Shown here one piece after another: positions 25,149 to 33,963 of a stretch of DNA of 64,000 nucleotides. The stretch covers positions 372,001 to 436,000 of the forward strand of contig NZ_JAATOM010000002.1 in the NCBI RefSeq assembly GCF_019207085.1, in the 5' to 3' direction. The position numbers and the translations under genes are program-made. How positions within the stretch are numbered: the first letter of the stretch is position 1; each line of letters begins with the position of its first letter. A model generated the notes under the pieces. It was not told the DNA's origin. It made no database searches and worked only from the letters and a program-made list of their open reading frames with translations. The stretch is from Variovorax sp. dw_308 (GTDB lineage: Bacteria > Pseudomonadota > Gammaproteobacteria > Burkholderiales > Burkholderiaceae_C).

Positions 25149-26113
25149 GCCCGACGCGGCACTTGCGAGCGAACGACACCGTCTGCGGGCGCGAGCCTGC
25201 GCCCCAGCAGGTCGTCGACCAGCGCGGCGGCGATGTTGAAGCCGGTCACGCGCTGCAAACCCTGCCAGGCGGCGACGCCATTGACTTCGATCACCTGGAT
25301 GCCGCCCCTGGCCTTCGCACCCGTGCGCGGCGGCGACGGCATCAGGTCGACACCGGCGTAGTCCATGCCCAGGGCCTGTGCGGCGCCTTCGGCCAGCTGC
25401 GCGAGTTCGGCCGTCAAGTCCGCCGGCTCGCAGCGTGCGCCTTGCGCGACGTTGTGGATCCAGTGCGCGCTGACCCGCCGCATCGCGGTGACGGCGCGCC
25501 CGCCGATCACCAGCACCCGCCAGTCGAAGCCCGGGCTCGTCTGTGCCGGCAGGAAGCGCTGCAGGTAGGCCAGCCCGCCATAGGCCGCGCCGATATCGGG
25601 CAAGGCATGGTGAACCCCCGCCACTTCGCCCACCAGGCGCAGCCCCTTGCCCTGCGAACCGAACAGCGGCTTGAGCACCAGTGCATGGCCGGCCGCGCCC
25701 TCGCGGATCGCGATGCGCTGCGCCTGCGCCAGCGATTCGGTGGCCCAGGTCGGCGGCGTGGGGATGCGCGCGGCATGCAGCAGCAGGCTGGTCATCGACT
25801 TGTCGACGCTGCGTTCGATGGCCCGCGCGTCGTTGTAGACGGGCACGCCGAGTTCACGCAGCGCATGCAGCACGCCGAGCCGCTTGGTGACCTGTTCGAA
25901 GCTGCCGCCCGCGATGCCGCGCACCAGCACCGCGTCGGGCAGTTCCCGCCCGAAGCCGGGGATGACCAGCCCGTGCCAGGCAGCCGTCGTGTCGATCCTG
26001 CAGTCCGCCAGGTCGATGCACCGTCCGACGCAGCCTCGCGCACGCAGCGCCGCCTGCAGCTGGCGGGTGTGCCAGCCGATCTCGTCGGTCATGATGGCGA
26101 CCGCCAGGCCCAT
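25145..26113 (-). CDS. RimK-type ATP-grasp ligase of the H4MPT cluster
   Basis: A 322-residue ATP-grasp protein similar to RimK and MptN-like ligases: ALVLKPLFGSQGKGLRLVG (nucleotide loop), FDWRVLVIGGRAVTAMRR, and VIEVNGVAAWQGLQRVTG (metal-binding Glu/Asn). MptN adds glutamate to tetrahydromethanopterin in methanogens; the bacterial relative might add glutamate to H4MPT or the polyglutamate chain of methylofuran. The ATG at 26113 shares one base with the mch stop (TGATG), so the start is well supported. Substrate is inferred. Confidence 0.85.
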   Translation of the reverse strand: MGLAVAIMTDEIGWHTRQLQAALRARGCVGRCIDLADCRIDTTAAWHGLVIPGFGRELPDAVLVRGIAGGSFEQVTKRLGVLHALRELGVPVYNDARAIERSVDKSMTSLLLHAARIPTPPTWATESLAQAQRIAIREGAAGHALVLKPLFGSQGKGLRLVGEVAGVHHALPDIGAAYGGLAYLQRFLPAQTSPGFDWRVLVIGGRAVTAMRRVSAHWIHNVAQGARCEPADLTAELAQLAEGAAQALGMDYAGVDLMPSPPRTGAKARGGIQVIEVNGVAAWQGLQRVTGFNIAAALVDDLLGRRLAPADGVVRSQVPRRA

Positions 26114-27114
26114 CAGGCTTCCTTGCCCCACAAGCCGAGCAACAGTTGCATGTCCAGCCCGCCTGCATGCCAGGTGTTGCCGCTGTCGAGGTTGCTGACC
26201 CAGACCTCGGCCGGCGCGAACAGCGCGCCGTCGATCTTGTAGAAGTCGTAGTCGGCGGCCTTGAAGATGTCGGCGAAGGAACGGCCGTGATCGGCGGAGT
26301 TGCGCGAGGGCAGGTTCCGGGCGAGCGCGCGCGCCGCCCCGTCGTCGCCGCGCACGGTGAGGTGCACGCGCCCGCCATACAGGATCGCGTCGTTGGTCCG
26401 GCCCATGGCTTCCACGCCGTCGGGGCTGGGCGCGGGCAACGGCGCGGCGCCCGAGCCGCCCACGATGTCGCCGGCCGCGAAGCCCAGCTGGTGCGCCTTG
26501 TGCAGCGCCGTCTCCAGCACCCGCGCCACCACCTGCGTGGTGCCGGCTAGGCTGCTGGTCGGCGTGAGGATCAGCGTCAACGCATCCGCACTCAGGCGGC
26601 AGTCGCGCAGCAGCTTGTCGATGATCACGCGGGGCGGCGCACGGTCGACTTCCATGACCAGCACGCCTGTGTCCGCGCCGTCCCGGTAGCCGATCTCCTC
26701 GAACAGCGTCTCCTTGGCCGCAAGCGCGCGCGCCGGGCCGGAACCGAGCGCGAAGAACTTCTTGCCGCCCGTCTCCTCCTTGCTCGCCGCCAGGCTCCAG
26801 CCCGCGTACTGGCTGCCCATGCAGGCCAGCACCGGCTGCGCGCTTCGCACCTCGATCCAGGTCGGCCAGCCTTCCAGCCCGCCCGTGGCCAGGTGCGCCT
26901 GGCCGAGCCCGCCCATGCAGATCTCTCCGATCAACAGGCCCGCCGCCACGCTGCCGCGCACCGCGATGCCCGCGTCGACGATGCAGACGCCGGATTCGTC
27001 GCGACGCACCTGAACGTCGAGCAACTCGGCCTGCGCGCGCAGGCGCTCCACGAGCGGACGGGCGAGCGTGTTGACACTGGGCTTCGACGCGGGCGGCGCC
27101 GGGTGGTCGGTCAT
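26113..27114 (-). CDS. mch: Methenyl-tetrahydromethanopterin cyclohydrolase
   Basis: A 333-residue Mch with the conserved segments AGLLIGEICMGGLGQAHL, GSQYAGWSL, KKFFALGSGPARALA and DYDFYKIDGALFAPAEV. It converts methenyl-H4MPT to 5-formyl-H4MPT, which is handed to FhcABCD. The ATG at 27114 overlaps the stop of the upstream ATP-grasp gene (ATGA, 27111-27114). In the operon it lies between two different ATP-grasp genes. Confidence 0.97.
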   Translation of the reverse strand: MTDHPAPPASKPSVNTLARPLVERLRAQAELLDVQVRRDESGVCIVDAGIAVRGSVAAGLLIGEICMGGLGQAHLATGGLEGWPTWIEVRSAQPVLACMGSQYAGWSLAASKEETGGKKFFALGSGPARALAAKETLFEEIGYRDGADTGVLVMEVDRAPPRVIIDKLLRDCRLSADALTLILTPTSSLAGTTQVVARVLETALHKAHQLGFAAGDIVGGSGAAPLPAPSPDGVEAMGRTNDAILYGGRVHLTVRGDDGAARALARNLPSRNSADHGRSFADIFKAADYDFYKIDGALFAPAEVWVSNLDSGNTWHAGGLDMQLLLGLWGKEA

Positions 27115-28265
27115 TGGGAAGTCTCCAGGGAGAGGTGCACGGCCTCGCGGCGGCGCCGCAGCATGGCGTACACCTCGTCGGCATTGGAACCGCTGGCGCT
27201 GACGCTGCACACCGGTTCACCGGCCTGGAACTGCATGGGGGCGTTGGGCAGGTCATGGCAATCGGCATGTCCGGCCAGGCGCTTCGCCGCGGACTCGTCC
27301 AGCGAGACCGGATGCCTGGCATAGATGATCTCGGTGCCTTGCACGGGGATGTTCCCGACATGCGACGGCCATTGCGGCAGCTCGCCCTGGACGCACGCGC
27401 GGACATGCGCCGACATCATGCCCGGGGCTGCCGACAGGCGGCGCAAGCGCCGGTAGAGCCCCATGCTCAGGGACGGTCGCGGGTTGACTTCGAGCACGTG
27501 GGCGACATCGCCATCGAGCATGAAGTCCAGGCTGCCCAGGCCGCGCAGGGAGAAGGCCTCGGCCAGGGCGCGCACGGCGCCAGTGATCCCGGCGCCCACG
27601 TCGGCAGGCAGCGGCACGGGGCCGACCGCGCCGCAGAACACGAAGGGGCAGCCGGCCATGGGCCGCACGATCAGGTGATTGAAGCCGAGCACATCGGCGT
27701 CGCTTCCGTTGGCGATGAAGGTCGCCGACATGGGCCGGCCCTGGACCTCGCGCTGGAAGTAGTGATGGTCCGTCAGCTCGCCGCCAGTGCCCGCTGCCGC
27801 AAGTCGACGGATGTGCCAGCCGCCGCACGCCAGCGCGTCCTTGACCAGCCAGCCGGTCGCGTCCTCCGGCGCATCCACGCGAATCGCGGGGTGTGCAATT
27901 CCCTGTGCATCCAGGAATCCGAAGAAGGATTGCGGATCCCGCACGCGCCGCACGGCTTCGGCCTGCGTCCCGATCAGCGGCAGCAGCGCCGCGCCACGCT
28001 CCAGCAGGTCAGGCCGGCCCTCGAAGCCGGGGCCTGCGATCCAGGCCGTTGCGCGCTCCTGCCGGGCGAGCGCGGCCAGCGCCGACAGCAGCAGCGCGTC
28101 GTCGATGCGCATGCTCGACGCATCGCCGATGCGGATCCACTCCTCGCTCGCGCGCCGCGTGTCGGCATCGCCGAACAGGTCGAGCGCCACCACGTCGATG
28201 TCGTCGTCACGCGCCGACTCCGCCAGCATGCGCGCGGAGATGGCAGCCACAGCCAGCGCAGTCAT
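27111..28265 (-). CDS. ATP-grasp domain protein of the H4MPT cluster
   Basis: A 384-residue ATP-grasp protein, distinct from the two others in the window. The nucleotide-binding part includes GWLVKDALACGGWHIRRL, and GLGSLDFMLDGDVAHVLEVNPRPSLSMGLY (in part) holds the metal-binding Asp and Glu-x-Asn. The C-terminal 100 residues form an extra domain. Genes of this kind sit between mch and mtdB in many H4MPT-using bacteria, and a ligase step in cofactor synthesis is assumed. It overlaps mch by 4 bp and starts 13 bp after mtdB. Confidence 0.8.
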   Translation of the reverse strand: MTALAVAAISARMLAESARDDDIDVVALDLFGDADTRRASEEWIRIGDASSMRIDDALLLSALAALARQERATAWIAGPGFEGRPDLLERGAALLPLIGTQAEAVRRVRDPQSFFGFLDAQGIAHPAIRVDAPEDATGWLVKDALACGGWHIRRLAAAGTGGELTDHHYFQREVQGRPMSATFIANGSDADVLGFNHLIVRPMAGCPFVFCGAVGPVPLPADVGAGITGAVRALAEAFSLRGLGSLDFMLDGDVAHVLEVNPRPSLSMGLYRRLRRLSAAPGMMSAHVRACVQGELPQWPSHVGNIPVQGTEIIYARHPVSLDESAAKRLAGHADCHDLPNAPMQFQAGEPVCSVSASGSNADEVYAMLRRRREAVHLSLETSQ

Positions 28266-28278
28266 CGCGGCCTCCGCC

Positions 28279-29187
28279 TCATGGCGCCTTTTCGGCGATG
28301 AAGGCACGCGCCGTCGCAAAGGCCTCGGCGAAGCTCAGCACCACGGGCGATTCGGCGTCATGCATCTGCACCAGCAGGCGCTGCTGCGTCTGGTACTTGA
28401 CGTTGCCGATGGCCAGGGCGCCGATGCCCACCGCCGCGGTGCCGTCCAGCGGCTTGCCGTTGTCCATCGCGTCGACGCCGGCAATGCCTTGCGGCGGCAC
28501 CGCATTGACGTCGGCTGCCACCTTGAGTCGACTGGCGGAAGCGAGTGTCTCGGCCGAGACGACCTGCACGCCTGCCGCCGCGCAGGCGAGCAGCACATCG
28601 GCCTGCGCGATCGCGTCATGCAAGGCCGATCCATCGCTGCCGGACACGCCCTTGAGTTCGACGCCGAAGCGCTCGCCCGTCTTGCGCGCGGCCTCCTGCG
28701 CCGCGCTCGCGCTGCCCCGGCTTGAAAGAACGACCTGCGCTCCCGCCTGCGCCGCGATCACCCCTGCAATTCGACCGACCGGCCCGGTGCCGCCGAAGAC
28801 CACGACCTGCCGGCCCGTCAACTCCGCCTTGTGATGCGTGCGCAGTGTGGCCTCCACGCAGGCCACCATCGCAGCCGCCGTGGTGTACGCCCCGCTCGGG
28901 TCGGCCATCAGCGACACCTGGAAGGGCTTGAACATCGAGGCCTTGGCCCGCTTGAGCAGGTCGGCGGCTTCGAGCGCATCGCGCCCGCCGATGAAGATGC
29001 CGGTGCGCAGCAGGCCCTTGGGGCTGCGCGAGAAGATCGTGTCCTGCGTCAGGCTGGCCACGCTGTCGGCGTCGCAATCGGTGTACGGCACGATCACCTG
29101 GTAGCCGGCATCGGCGGCCATGTTGATGTCGAACGGGCTCATGCGGCGGCCCGGCGTGAACATGTGGAGGATGTAGGGACGTTCCAT
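28279..29187 (-). CDS. mtdB: NAD(P)-dependent methylene-tetrahydromethanopterin dehydrogenase
   Basis: A 302-residue MtdB. The NAD(P)-binding loop is VVVFGGTGPVGRIAGVIAAQ (about residues 127-145), and VAADVNAVPPQGIAGVDAMD and GIGALAIGNVKYQTQ are typical of the family. It oxidises methylene-H4MPT to methenyl-H4MPT. An upstream in-frame ATG at 29202 is possible, but 29187 gives the family N-terminus and lies a usual distance after GGAG. It begins 37 bp after mptG. Confidence 0.95.
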   Translation of the reverse strand: MERPYILHMFTPGRRMSPFDINMAADAGYQVIVPYTDCDADSVASLTQDTIFSRSPKGLLRTGIFIGGRDALEAADLLKRAKASMFKPFQVSLMADPSGAYTTAAAMVACVEATLRTHHKAELTGRQVVVFGGTGPVGRIAGVIAAQAGAQVVLSSRGSASAAQEAARKTGERFGVELKGVSGSDGSALHDAIAQADVLLACAAAGVQVVSAETLASASRLKVAADVNAVPPQGIAGVDAMDNGKPLDGTAAVGIGALAIGNVKYQTQQRLLVQMHDAESPVVLSFAEAFATARAFIAEKAP

Positions 29188-29224
29188 CTGAAGAAGCTCC
29201 ATATGCCTGCTGCGGCGTGGCAGT

Positions 29225-30268
29225 TCAGCGCACCGACGCGCCCGGTCGGCGGTCCACCAGCGTGGCGCCGGTGTTGCGGCCCGAGACGATGCGCAGCGAC
29301 AGCGATGGGGCAACCACCCCGGCGACATACAGCGCGCCGGCCAGCGCCTCGGCACGCGCCATGGACGGCAGGATGGCAAAGCCGGTCGGCCCCCATGAGC
29401 TCTGGCCCAGCGCGCTGAGCGGTTCGTGCATGCCGATCCAGTCCATCACCCGCCCCACCGCCGCGCTGGTGAAGGCGTGGCCGCCCTGCCCCGGCGCGAA
29501 GTGCGCGCCCAGCAGGCGCTGGATGTGCGTGACGCCGGCGGCGAAGGGCGCAAACTCCGCGCCGGCCGCTCCCGGCAATACGCGCATCAGCACCTGGTGG
29601 CAGATCTCGGCGGCCTGCGCCTGCGGCATCGGCGGCAAGGTGCGGATGGCCTGCTGTTCGGCCGCGCCCGACAGGCCCCGCTGCGCGCCATCCTGAACGA
29701 CCAGCACCCGCCATTCCGCAGGCAACGCGATGCGCGACAGCATCACCGGCGGCTCGCCATGCGCGTCCGGTCCGCCATCGACGAGCAGGCCGCCCAGGTC
29801 GAAGCCGGCGACACCGATGCCGGAGCGCTGGCCGCGTCCCAGCCATTGCGCCAGCCGGGCCGTGGACAAGTCCAGCCCATGCCAGTGCGCGAAGGCGCGC
29901 GCGATGGCCAGCGCCAGTTGCGTGCCGGAGCCAAAGCCGGCATGTGCGGGCAGCACCTGCACCAGCCGCAGGTGCAGCGGCTCATGGTGGCCGCTGTGGC
30001 GTTGCAGCAGCCGCAGCTCGGCTTCCGCGCGCTCCACATCCGCAAGCGCCGCCGGCCCGTTCGCGCTCACCCGCGTGGAGGACGAAGCGCCCAACTCGAC
30101 CTCGGTCTCGAAGCCGTTGATCACCAGCCCCAGGCTGCCGAAGCGCCGGCCCAGCGAACCGGATGGATCGAGAAAGCCGAGGTGCAGGCGCCCGGGCGCT
30201 CGGACCGTGACCGTGGCCGATTCGTCGGCAAGCATGGTTTCCTCGGCACTGGATGAAGACATGTGCAT
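29225..30268 (-). CDS. mptG: Beta-ribofuranosylaminobenzene 5'-phosphate synthase
   Basis: A 347-residue GHMP-kinase-fold protein with VRAPGRLHLGFLD near the N-terminus, PAHAGFGSGTQLALAIARA as the glycine-rich loop and RSGIGVAGFDLGGLLVDGG, as in beta-RFAP synthases. It condenses p-aminobenzoate with phosphoribosyl diphosphate, the first committed step of H4MPT synthesis, which fits the pabB gene next to fhcC. ATGs at 30268 and 30262 both follow GGAGG. It is the first gene of the region C operon, and the GACACTGTGTC dyad lies about 90 bp upstream. Confidence 0.92.
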   Translation of the reverse strand: MHMSSSSAEETMLADESATVTVRAPGRLHLGFLDPSGSLGRRFGSLGLVINGFETEVELGASSSTRVSANGPAALADVERAEAELRLLQRHSGHHEPLHLRLVQVLPAHAGFGSGTQLALAIARAFAHWHGLDLSTARLAQWLGRGQRSGIGVAGFDLGGLLVDGGPDAHGEPPVMLSRIALPAEWRVLVVQDGAQRGLSGAAEQQAIRTLPPMPQAQAAEICHQVLMRVLPGAAGAEFAPFAAGVTHIQRLLGAHFAPGQGGHAFTSAAVGRVMDWIGMHEPLSALGQSSWGPTGFAILPSMARAEALAGALYVAGVVAPSLSLRIVSGRNTGATLVDRRPGASVR

Positions 30269-30359
30269 CGTGCCTCCAAAGCAAGGTCTGTTCCGTCGCC
30301 AAAACTGGAGGGGATCGGGTTGGGCGCGTTGCGCCGACCACCCGCTGTATCGAGGCGGG

Positions 30360-30370
30360 GACACTGTGTC
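30360..30370. promoter_or_regulatory. 11-bp dyad GACACTGTGTC upstream of mptG (candidate operator)
   Basis: This is the same 11-mer as at 5442-5452 before fhcB. It lies in the 239-bp gap between divergent mptG and the acyl-CoA synthetase gene. Because both copies precede the first gene of an H4MPT operon, a shared regulator is a reasonable hypothesis. No helix-turn-helix partner can be assigned from sequence. Confidence 0.45.
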
Positions 30371-30507
30371 ACGCACTGCGCCTGCGCCGGGCTGCGGGCC
30401 GTACTGTCCGCCATGGGGACTCTCCCTTCGCGGGCAACCCCTTATCGCGCAAGACCATCGGATCGGGAGAATCCGGAATCGCCCCCAGCTACCCGGAGCC
30501 CGAGAAC

Positions 30508-32079
30508 ATGTACCCAGGCAAGTACGCGCAACAGCACGCCGAGCGCCCCGCTTTCATCATGGCCACGAGCGGCGAGTCGTTGACCTATGCGCAACTGGAA
30601 GCACGCAGCAACCGTCTCGCGCACCTGCTGCGCGCGCAGGGCCTGAAGCGGCTCGACCACTTCGCGGTGTTCATGGAAAACAACCGCTACTTCATCGAGT
30701 GCTGCGTGGCCGGCGAGCGCACGGGCCTCTACTACACCTGCATCAACGCCTACCTCACCGCGCAGGAGATGGCCTACATCGTCAACAACAGCGAGTCCCA
30801 GGTGCTCGTCACCTCGGCCGAGAAGCTGGCCGTGGCGCGGCAGGCGCTGGCGGAATGCCCCAAGGTCAGGCTGTGCCTGGTGGCGGGCGGCGGCCCGGGC
30901 CTCGCGGGCCAGACCGCTGGTGCGGCGAGCCTCGTCGATCTCGACGAGGCCGTGGCCGGCCTGCCCGATACGCCCATCGCGGATGAATGGCTCGGCACCT
31001 CGATGCTGTACTCGTCCGGGACCACCGGCCGTCCCAAGGGCGTGCTGCGTCCGCTCCCGGAAGAACCGCCGAGCCATCAAATGCCGCTGCTGATGTTCCT
31101 CAGCAAGCTGTGGCAGTGCGAGGAAGGAATGATCTACCTCTCGCCGGCGCCGCTGTACCACTCGGCGCCGCTGGCCAATGTGTCGCAGACCATCCGGCAC
31201 GGCGGCACCGCGATCATCATGGAGCACTTCGACCCGCAGCAGTACCTGGCGCTGATACCGAAGCACCGGGTCACCCACACCCAGCTCGTGCCGACGATGT
31301 TCTCGCGGCTGCTCAAGCTGCCGCCGGAGGAACGGGCCAAGGCCGACATGTCGACGGTGAAGATCGTCGTGCACGCCGCGGCGCCCTGCCCGGTCCAGGT
31401 GAAGGAGGAGATCATCGCGTGGTGGGGCCCGATCGTTCACGAGTACTACGGCGCCACCGAGGGCCTGGGCTTCACCGCCTGCGACACGCCACAGTGGCTG
31501 GCGCACCGCGGCTCGGTGGGCAAGGTGCTGCTCGGAGACATCCACATCTTCGACGAGCAGATGCAGCCGGTGCCCAGGGGCCAGCCGGGCGAGATCTGGT
31601 TCAGGACGGCCACGCCGTTCGTCTACTTCAACGACCCCGAGCGCACCGCCCTCACCCGCTCGCCCGACGGAACGATGAGCACCGTGGGCGACATGGGCTA
31701 TGTCGACGACGACGGGTATCTCTACCTCACCGATCGATCCACCTTCATGATCATCTCGGGCGGCGTCAACATCTATCCGCAGGAATGCGAGAACCTGCTG
31801 ATCACCCATCCCAAGGTAGCCGACGCAGCGGTGTTCGGCGTGCCGAACGCGGACCTTGGCGAAGAAGTCAAGGCCGTGGTGCAGCCGGTGCCGGGCCTCG
31901 CGCATACGCCCGAACTGGCGGCCGAACTGATCGACTTCTGCCAGTCGAACCTGACGCACATGAAGTGCCCGAAGTCGGTGGACTTCACCGACCAGCTGCC
32001 GCGCCTGCCCACGGGCAAGCTGTACAAGCGCAAGCTGCGCGATGCGTTCTGGGAAGGGCACGCCAGCCGGGTGGTTTGA
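30508..32079 (+). CDS. Acyl-CoA synthetase (AMP-forming), substrate unknown
   Basis: A 523-residue adenylate-forming enzyme: LYSSGTTGRPKGVLRP is the P-loop, HEYYGATEGLGFT the ATP-binding motif, GDMGYVDDDGYLYLTDR the hinge region and PRLPTGKLYKRKLRD the catalytic lysine motif. It is not close to the FadD-like enzyme at 15846 and resembles synthetases for aromatic, cyclic or branched acids. It is divergent from mptG, stands alone and has a GGAG site before the ATG. There is no evident link to C1 metabolism. Confidence 0.88.
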   Translation: MYPGKYAQQHAERPAFIMATSGESLTYAQLEARSNRLAHLLRAQGLKRLDHFAVFMENNRYFIECCVAGERTGLYYTCINAYLTAQEMAYIVNNSESQVLVTSAEKLAVARQALAECPKVRLCLVAGGGPGLAGQTAGAASLVDLDEAVAGLPDTPIADEWLGTSMLYSSGTTGRPKGVLRPLPEEPPSHQMPLLMFLSKLWQCEEGMIYLSPAPLYHSAPLANVSQTIRHGGTAIIMEHFDPQQYLALIPKHRVTHTQLVPTMFSRLLKLPPEERAKADMSTVKIVVHAAAPCPVQVKEEIIAWWGPIVHEYYGATEGLGFTACDTPQWLAHRGSVGKVLLGDIHIFDEQMQPVPRGQPGEIWFRTATPFVYFNDPERTALTRSPDGTMSTVGDMGYVDDDGYLYLTDRSTFMIISGGVNIYPQECENLLITHPKVADAAVFGVPNADLGEEVKAVVQPVPGLAHTPELAAELIDFCQSNLTHMKCPKSVDFTDQLPRLPTGKLYKRKLRDAFWEGHASRVV

Positions 32080-32239
32080 CCCTCGAGGCTGGCGCCCGCA
32101 ACGGCGCCGCGTGGCGAATGCCTGCAGGAGGCGATGGCGCTTGTCCTACGACAGGGTTGGGCACACTTGCGTACATTGCCGTTGCCGCGCGCTCCGGACG
32201 TCGCGGCACTTGATCCATTCAGAGCAGGGAGGGCTCGAT

Positions 32240-32629
32240 ATGAAACAACATCTGTTTGCGCTTGCGATCGCAGCGTCGCTTCTTGCCTTGACCGGCGTGC
32301 AGGCGATGACCAAGGATGAATACACCGTCGCGGGCAACGTCATCGAGGCCAACTTCCAGGCCGCGAAGACCAGGTGCGGCGGCGTCGACGACAGCGGCAG
32401 GGACGTTTGCCTGAAGCAGGCCCAAGGCACTCGGGCGGTGGCGCGGGCGGAACTCGAGCAGCTCTACAAGCCGAGTCCGGACAACGCGCGCAAGGTCGCT
32501 GCGGAGCGGGCCAAGGCGGCCTACGAGCTGAGCAGGAACGCGTGCGGCGCGCTCTCTGCCGACGCCAGGGACGCCTGTGCGCAACAGGCGCAAGCCGATC
32601 CAAGGCCAAAGCCGACTTCAGGGACATGA
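32240..32629 (+). CDS. Small secreted protein of unknown function
   Basis: A 129-residue protein with an N-terminal signal peptide (MKQHLFALAIAASLLALTGVQA), then an Ala/Lys/Arg-rich helical region with four cysteines in pairs (CGGVDDSGRDVC and CGALSADARDAC). The ribosome site GGAGGG precedes the ATG by 6 bp. The cysteine spacing suggests two disulfide-closed helical hairpins in the periplasm. I do not recognise a named family. Confidence 0.75.
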   Translation: MKQHLFALAIAASLLALTGVQAMTKDEYTVAGNVIEANFQAAKTRCGGVDDSGRDVCLKQAQGTRAVARAELEQLYKPSPDNARKVAAERAKAAYELSRNACGALSADARDACAQQAQADPRPKPTSGT

Positions 32630-32717
32630 AGTGGCCGACGGCGCGCGAACATCCGGGCGCCACAAGTGCCAGGACCGACGCCTTCCGGCGCCGGTCGCTG
32701 GACGTCACTCAACCAAC

Positions 32718-33707
32718 TCAGGCTTCGTCGCGCGCACGCGCGGCATTGCGCAAGTCGCGGATCTGGTCGTGGTTGCGCTGGGCGCCGTCCGCCTGACGCT
32801 GCACAACGCTTCGCACGTCTGCCGGCAGGCTCTGCTTCAGCGCCTTGCGATAGCGGGCAATGGCGGTGTCTTCTCCGCGCTCGCATGACTCAAGGATCGA
32901 CAGTTCGCTGTTGGCGCCGAGCGCGCCCTTCACATGCACCCAGCCGCGATGCATCGCGCCCGCCGCCGTACCGCCGTCCGAGGGCTTGCCGCCATAGGTG
33001 GTGATGAGCTGGACCAGTTCCGATTCCGCCTGGCGGCAGCCTTCGGCCCGGCTCAGGAACAGTTGCTTCATCGACGCCGACTCCACCTCCTCGGCGCATG
33101 TCAGGAAGCCGTAGCCGCCATCGCGCGTGTTCTCGAGCAGGTCGTTCAGCACGTCCACCACGTCGTCGTTGGACAGCGGCTCCTCATAGGCCGGGCCATC
33201 GCCGGCAGTGACTTCGTCGGCATTGAAGTAGGTCTGGTCGGCGCGGTCCCAGGCAGCGCGCGTAGCCTGGCGGGCGCGCGGCCAGTCGAGCTGGGACGCG
33301 CCACGGTCGGCTTCCCAACGGCTGGCCAGTGTCGGCTCGACGGTGTCGAAGTCCCTGCCCAGCGTGTCGCGCCCGGTGTAACCCAGTTGATAGGCCGGGC
33401 CGTAGTCGTCATAGCCGTAGCCCGCTTCATAGTAGGGCTGCGTGTCGTAGTTCTTGCGCCAGTAGGCGTCTTCGGCGGTCGGGTTGATGCGCTCGCCGAC
33501 GGCCTTGCCGCCCAGGCCGCCGACAACAGCGCCCGCCACCAGCCCCACCGCGGCGCCCACGGGTCCGGCCATCGCGCCGGCAGCAGCCCCTGCGAGTGCG
33601 CCGCCTGTCGCGCCTACGCCGGTGCCCACGGGATGCGCACCGGGAGCGCCCGTGATCGGGTCGCGGTTCTGGTCACGGGTTTCGGGAAAGTCTTGATCCT
33701 TGGCCAT
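32718..33707 (-). CDS. Glycine-zipper and DUF2383 four-helix protein (PA2169-like)
   Basis: A 329-residue protein starting at ATG 33707 after CGAAGGAAACAAC. Residues about 25-70 form a Gly/Ala zipper (repeats of GAxAGxxxG) likely to span or insert into a membrane. A central part rich in Tyr and Asp (YDDYGPAYQLGYTG) follows. The C-terminal about 140 residues are a ferritin-like four-helix domain (DVVDVLNDLLENTRDGGYGF to AARARDEA) of the PA2169/DUF2383 type. Members are associated with stress or envelope responses, but the function here is unknown. Confidence 0.8.
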   Translation of the reverse strand: MAKDQDFPETRDQNRDPITGAPGAHPVGTGVGATGGALAGAAAGAMAGPVGAAVGLVAGAVVGGLGGKAVGERINPTAEDAYWRKNYDTQPYYEAGYGYDDYGPAYQLGYTGRDTLGRDFDTVEPTLASRWEADRGASQLDWPRARQATRAAWDRADQTYFNADEVTAGDGPAYEEPLSNDDVVDVLNDLLENTRDGGYGFLTCAEEVESASMKQLFLSRAEGCRQAESELVQLITTYGGKPSDGGTAAGAMHRGWVHVKGALGANSELSILESCERGEDTAIARYRKALKQSLPADVRSVVQRQADGAQRNHDQIRDLRNAARARDEA

Positions 33708-33963
33708 GTTGTTTCCTTCGTTGGTTGGTTGGTCGAAAGCGCCGCCCGGAGGGCTGTGCGTCAAGACCGAAGATGACGACGCGCATGGCCGCAAACCGTC
33801 AGCGACGGGGGCTACCGCTTGTAGGGAATACGGAAAGGAATCACGACCCGATGTCTTTTGACATGAGGTAGCGCGTGCCTTGCACCGTAGGCTGCCACCT
33901 ACCGCGCCTGCCGCCGCGCCGCCGCTGCAGCCCGTCGCTGGGCGCCGTATGTTCATTGGCACG

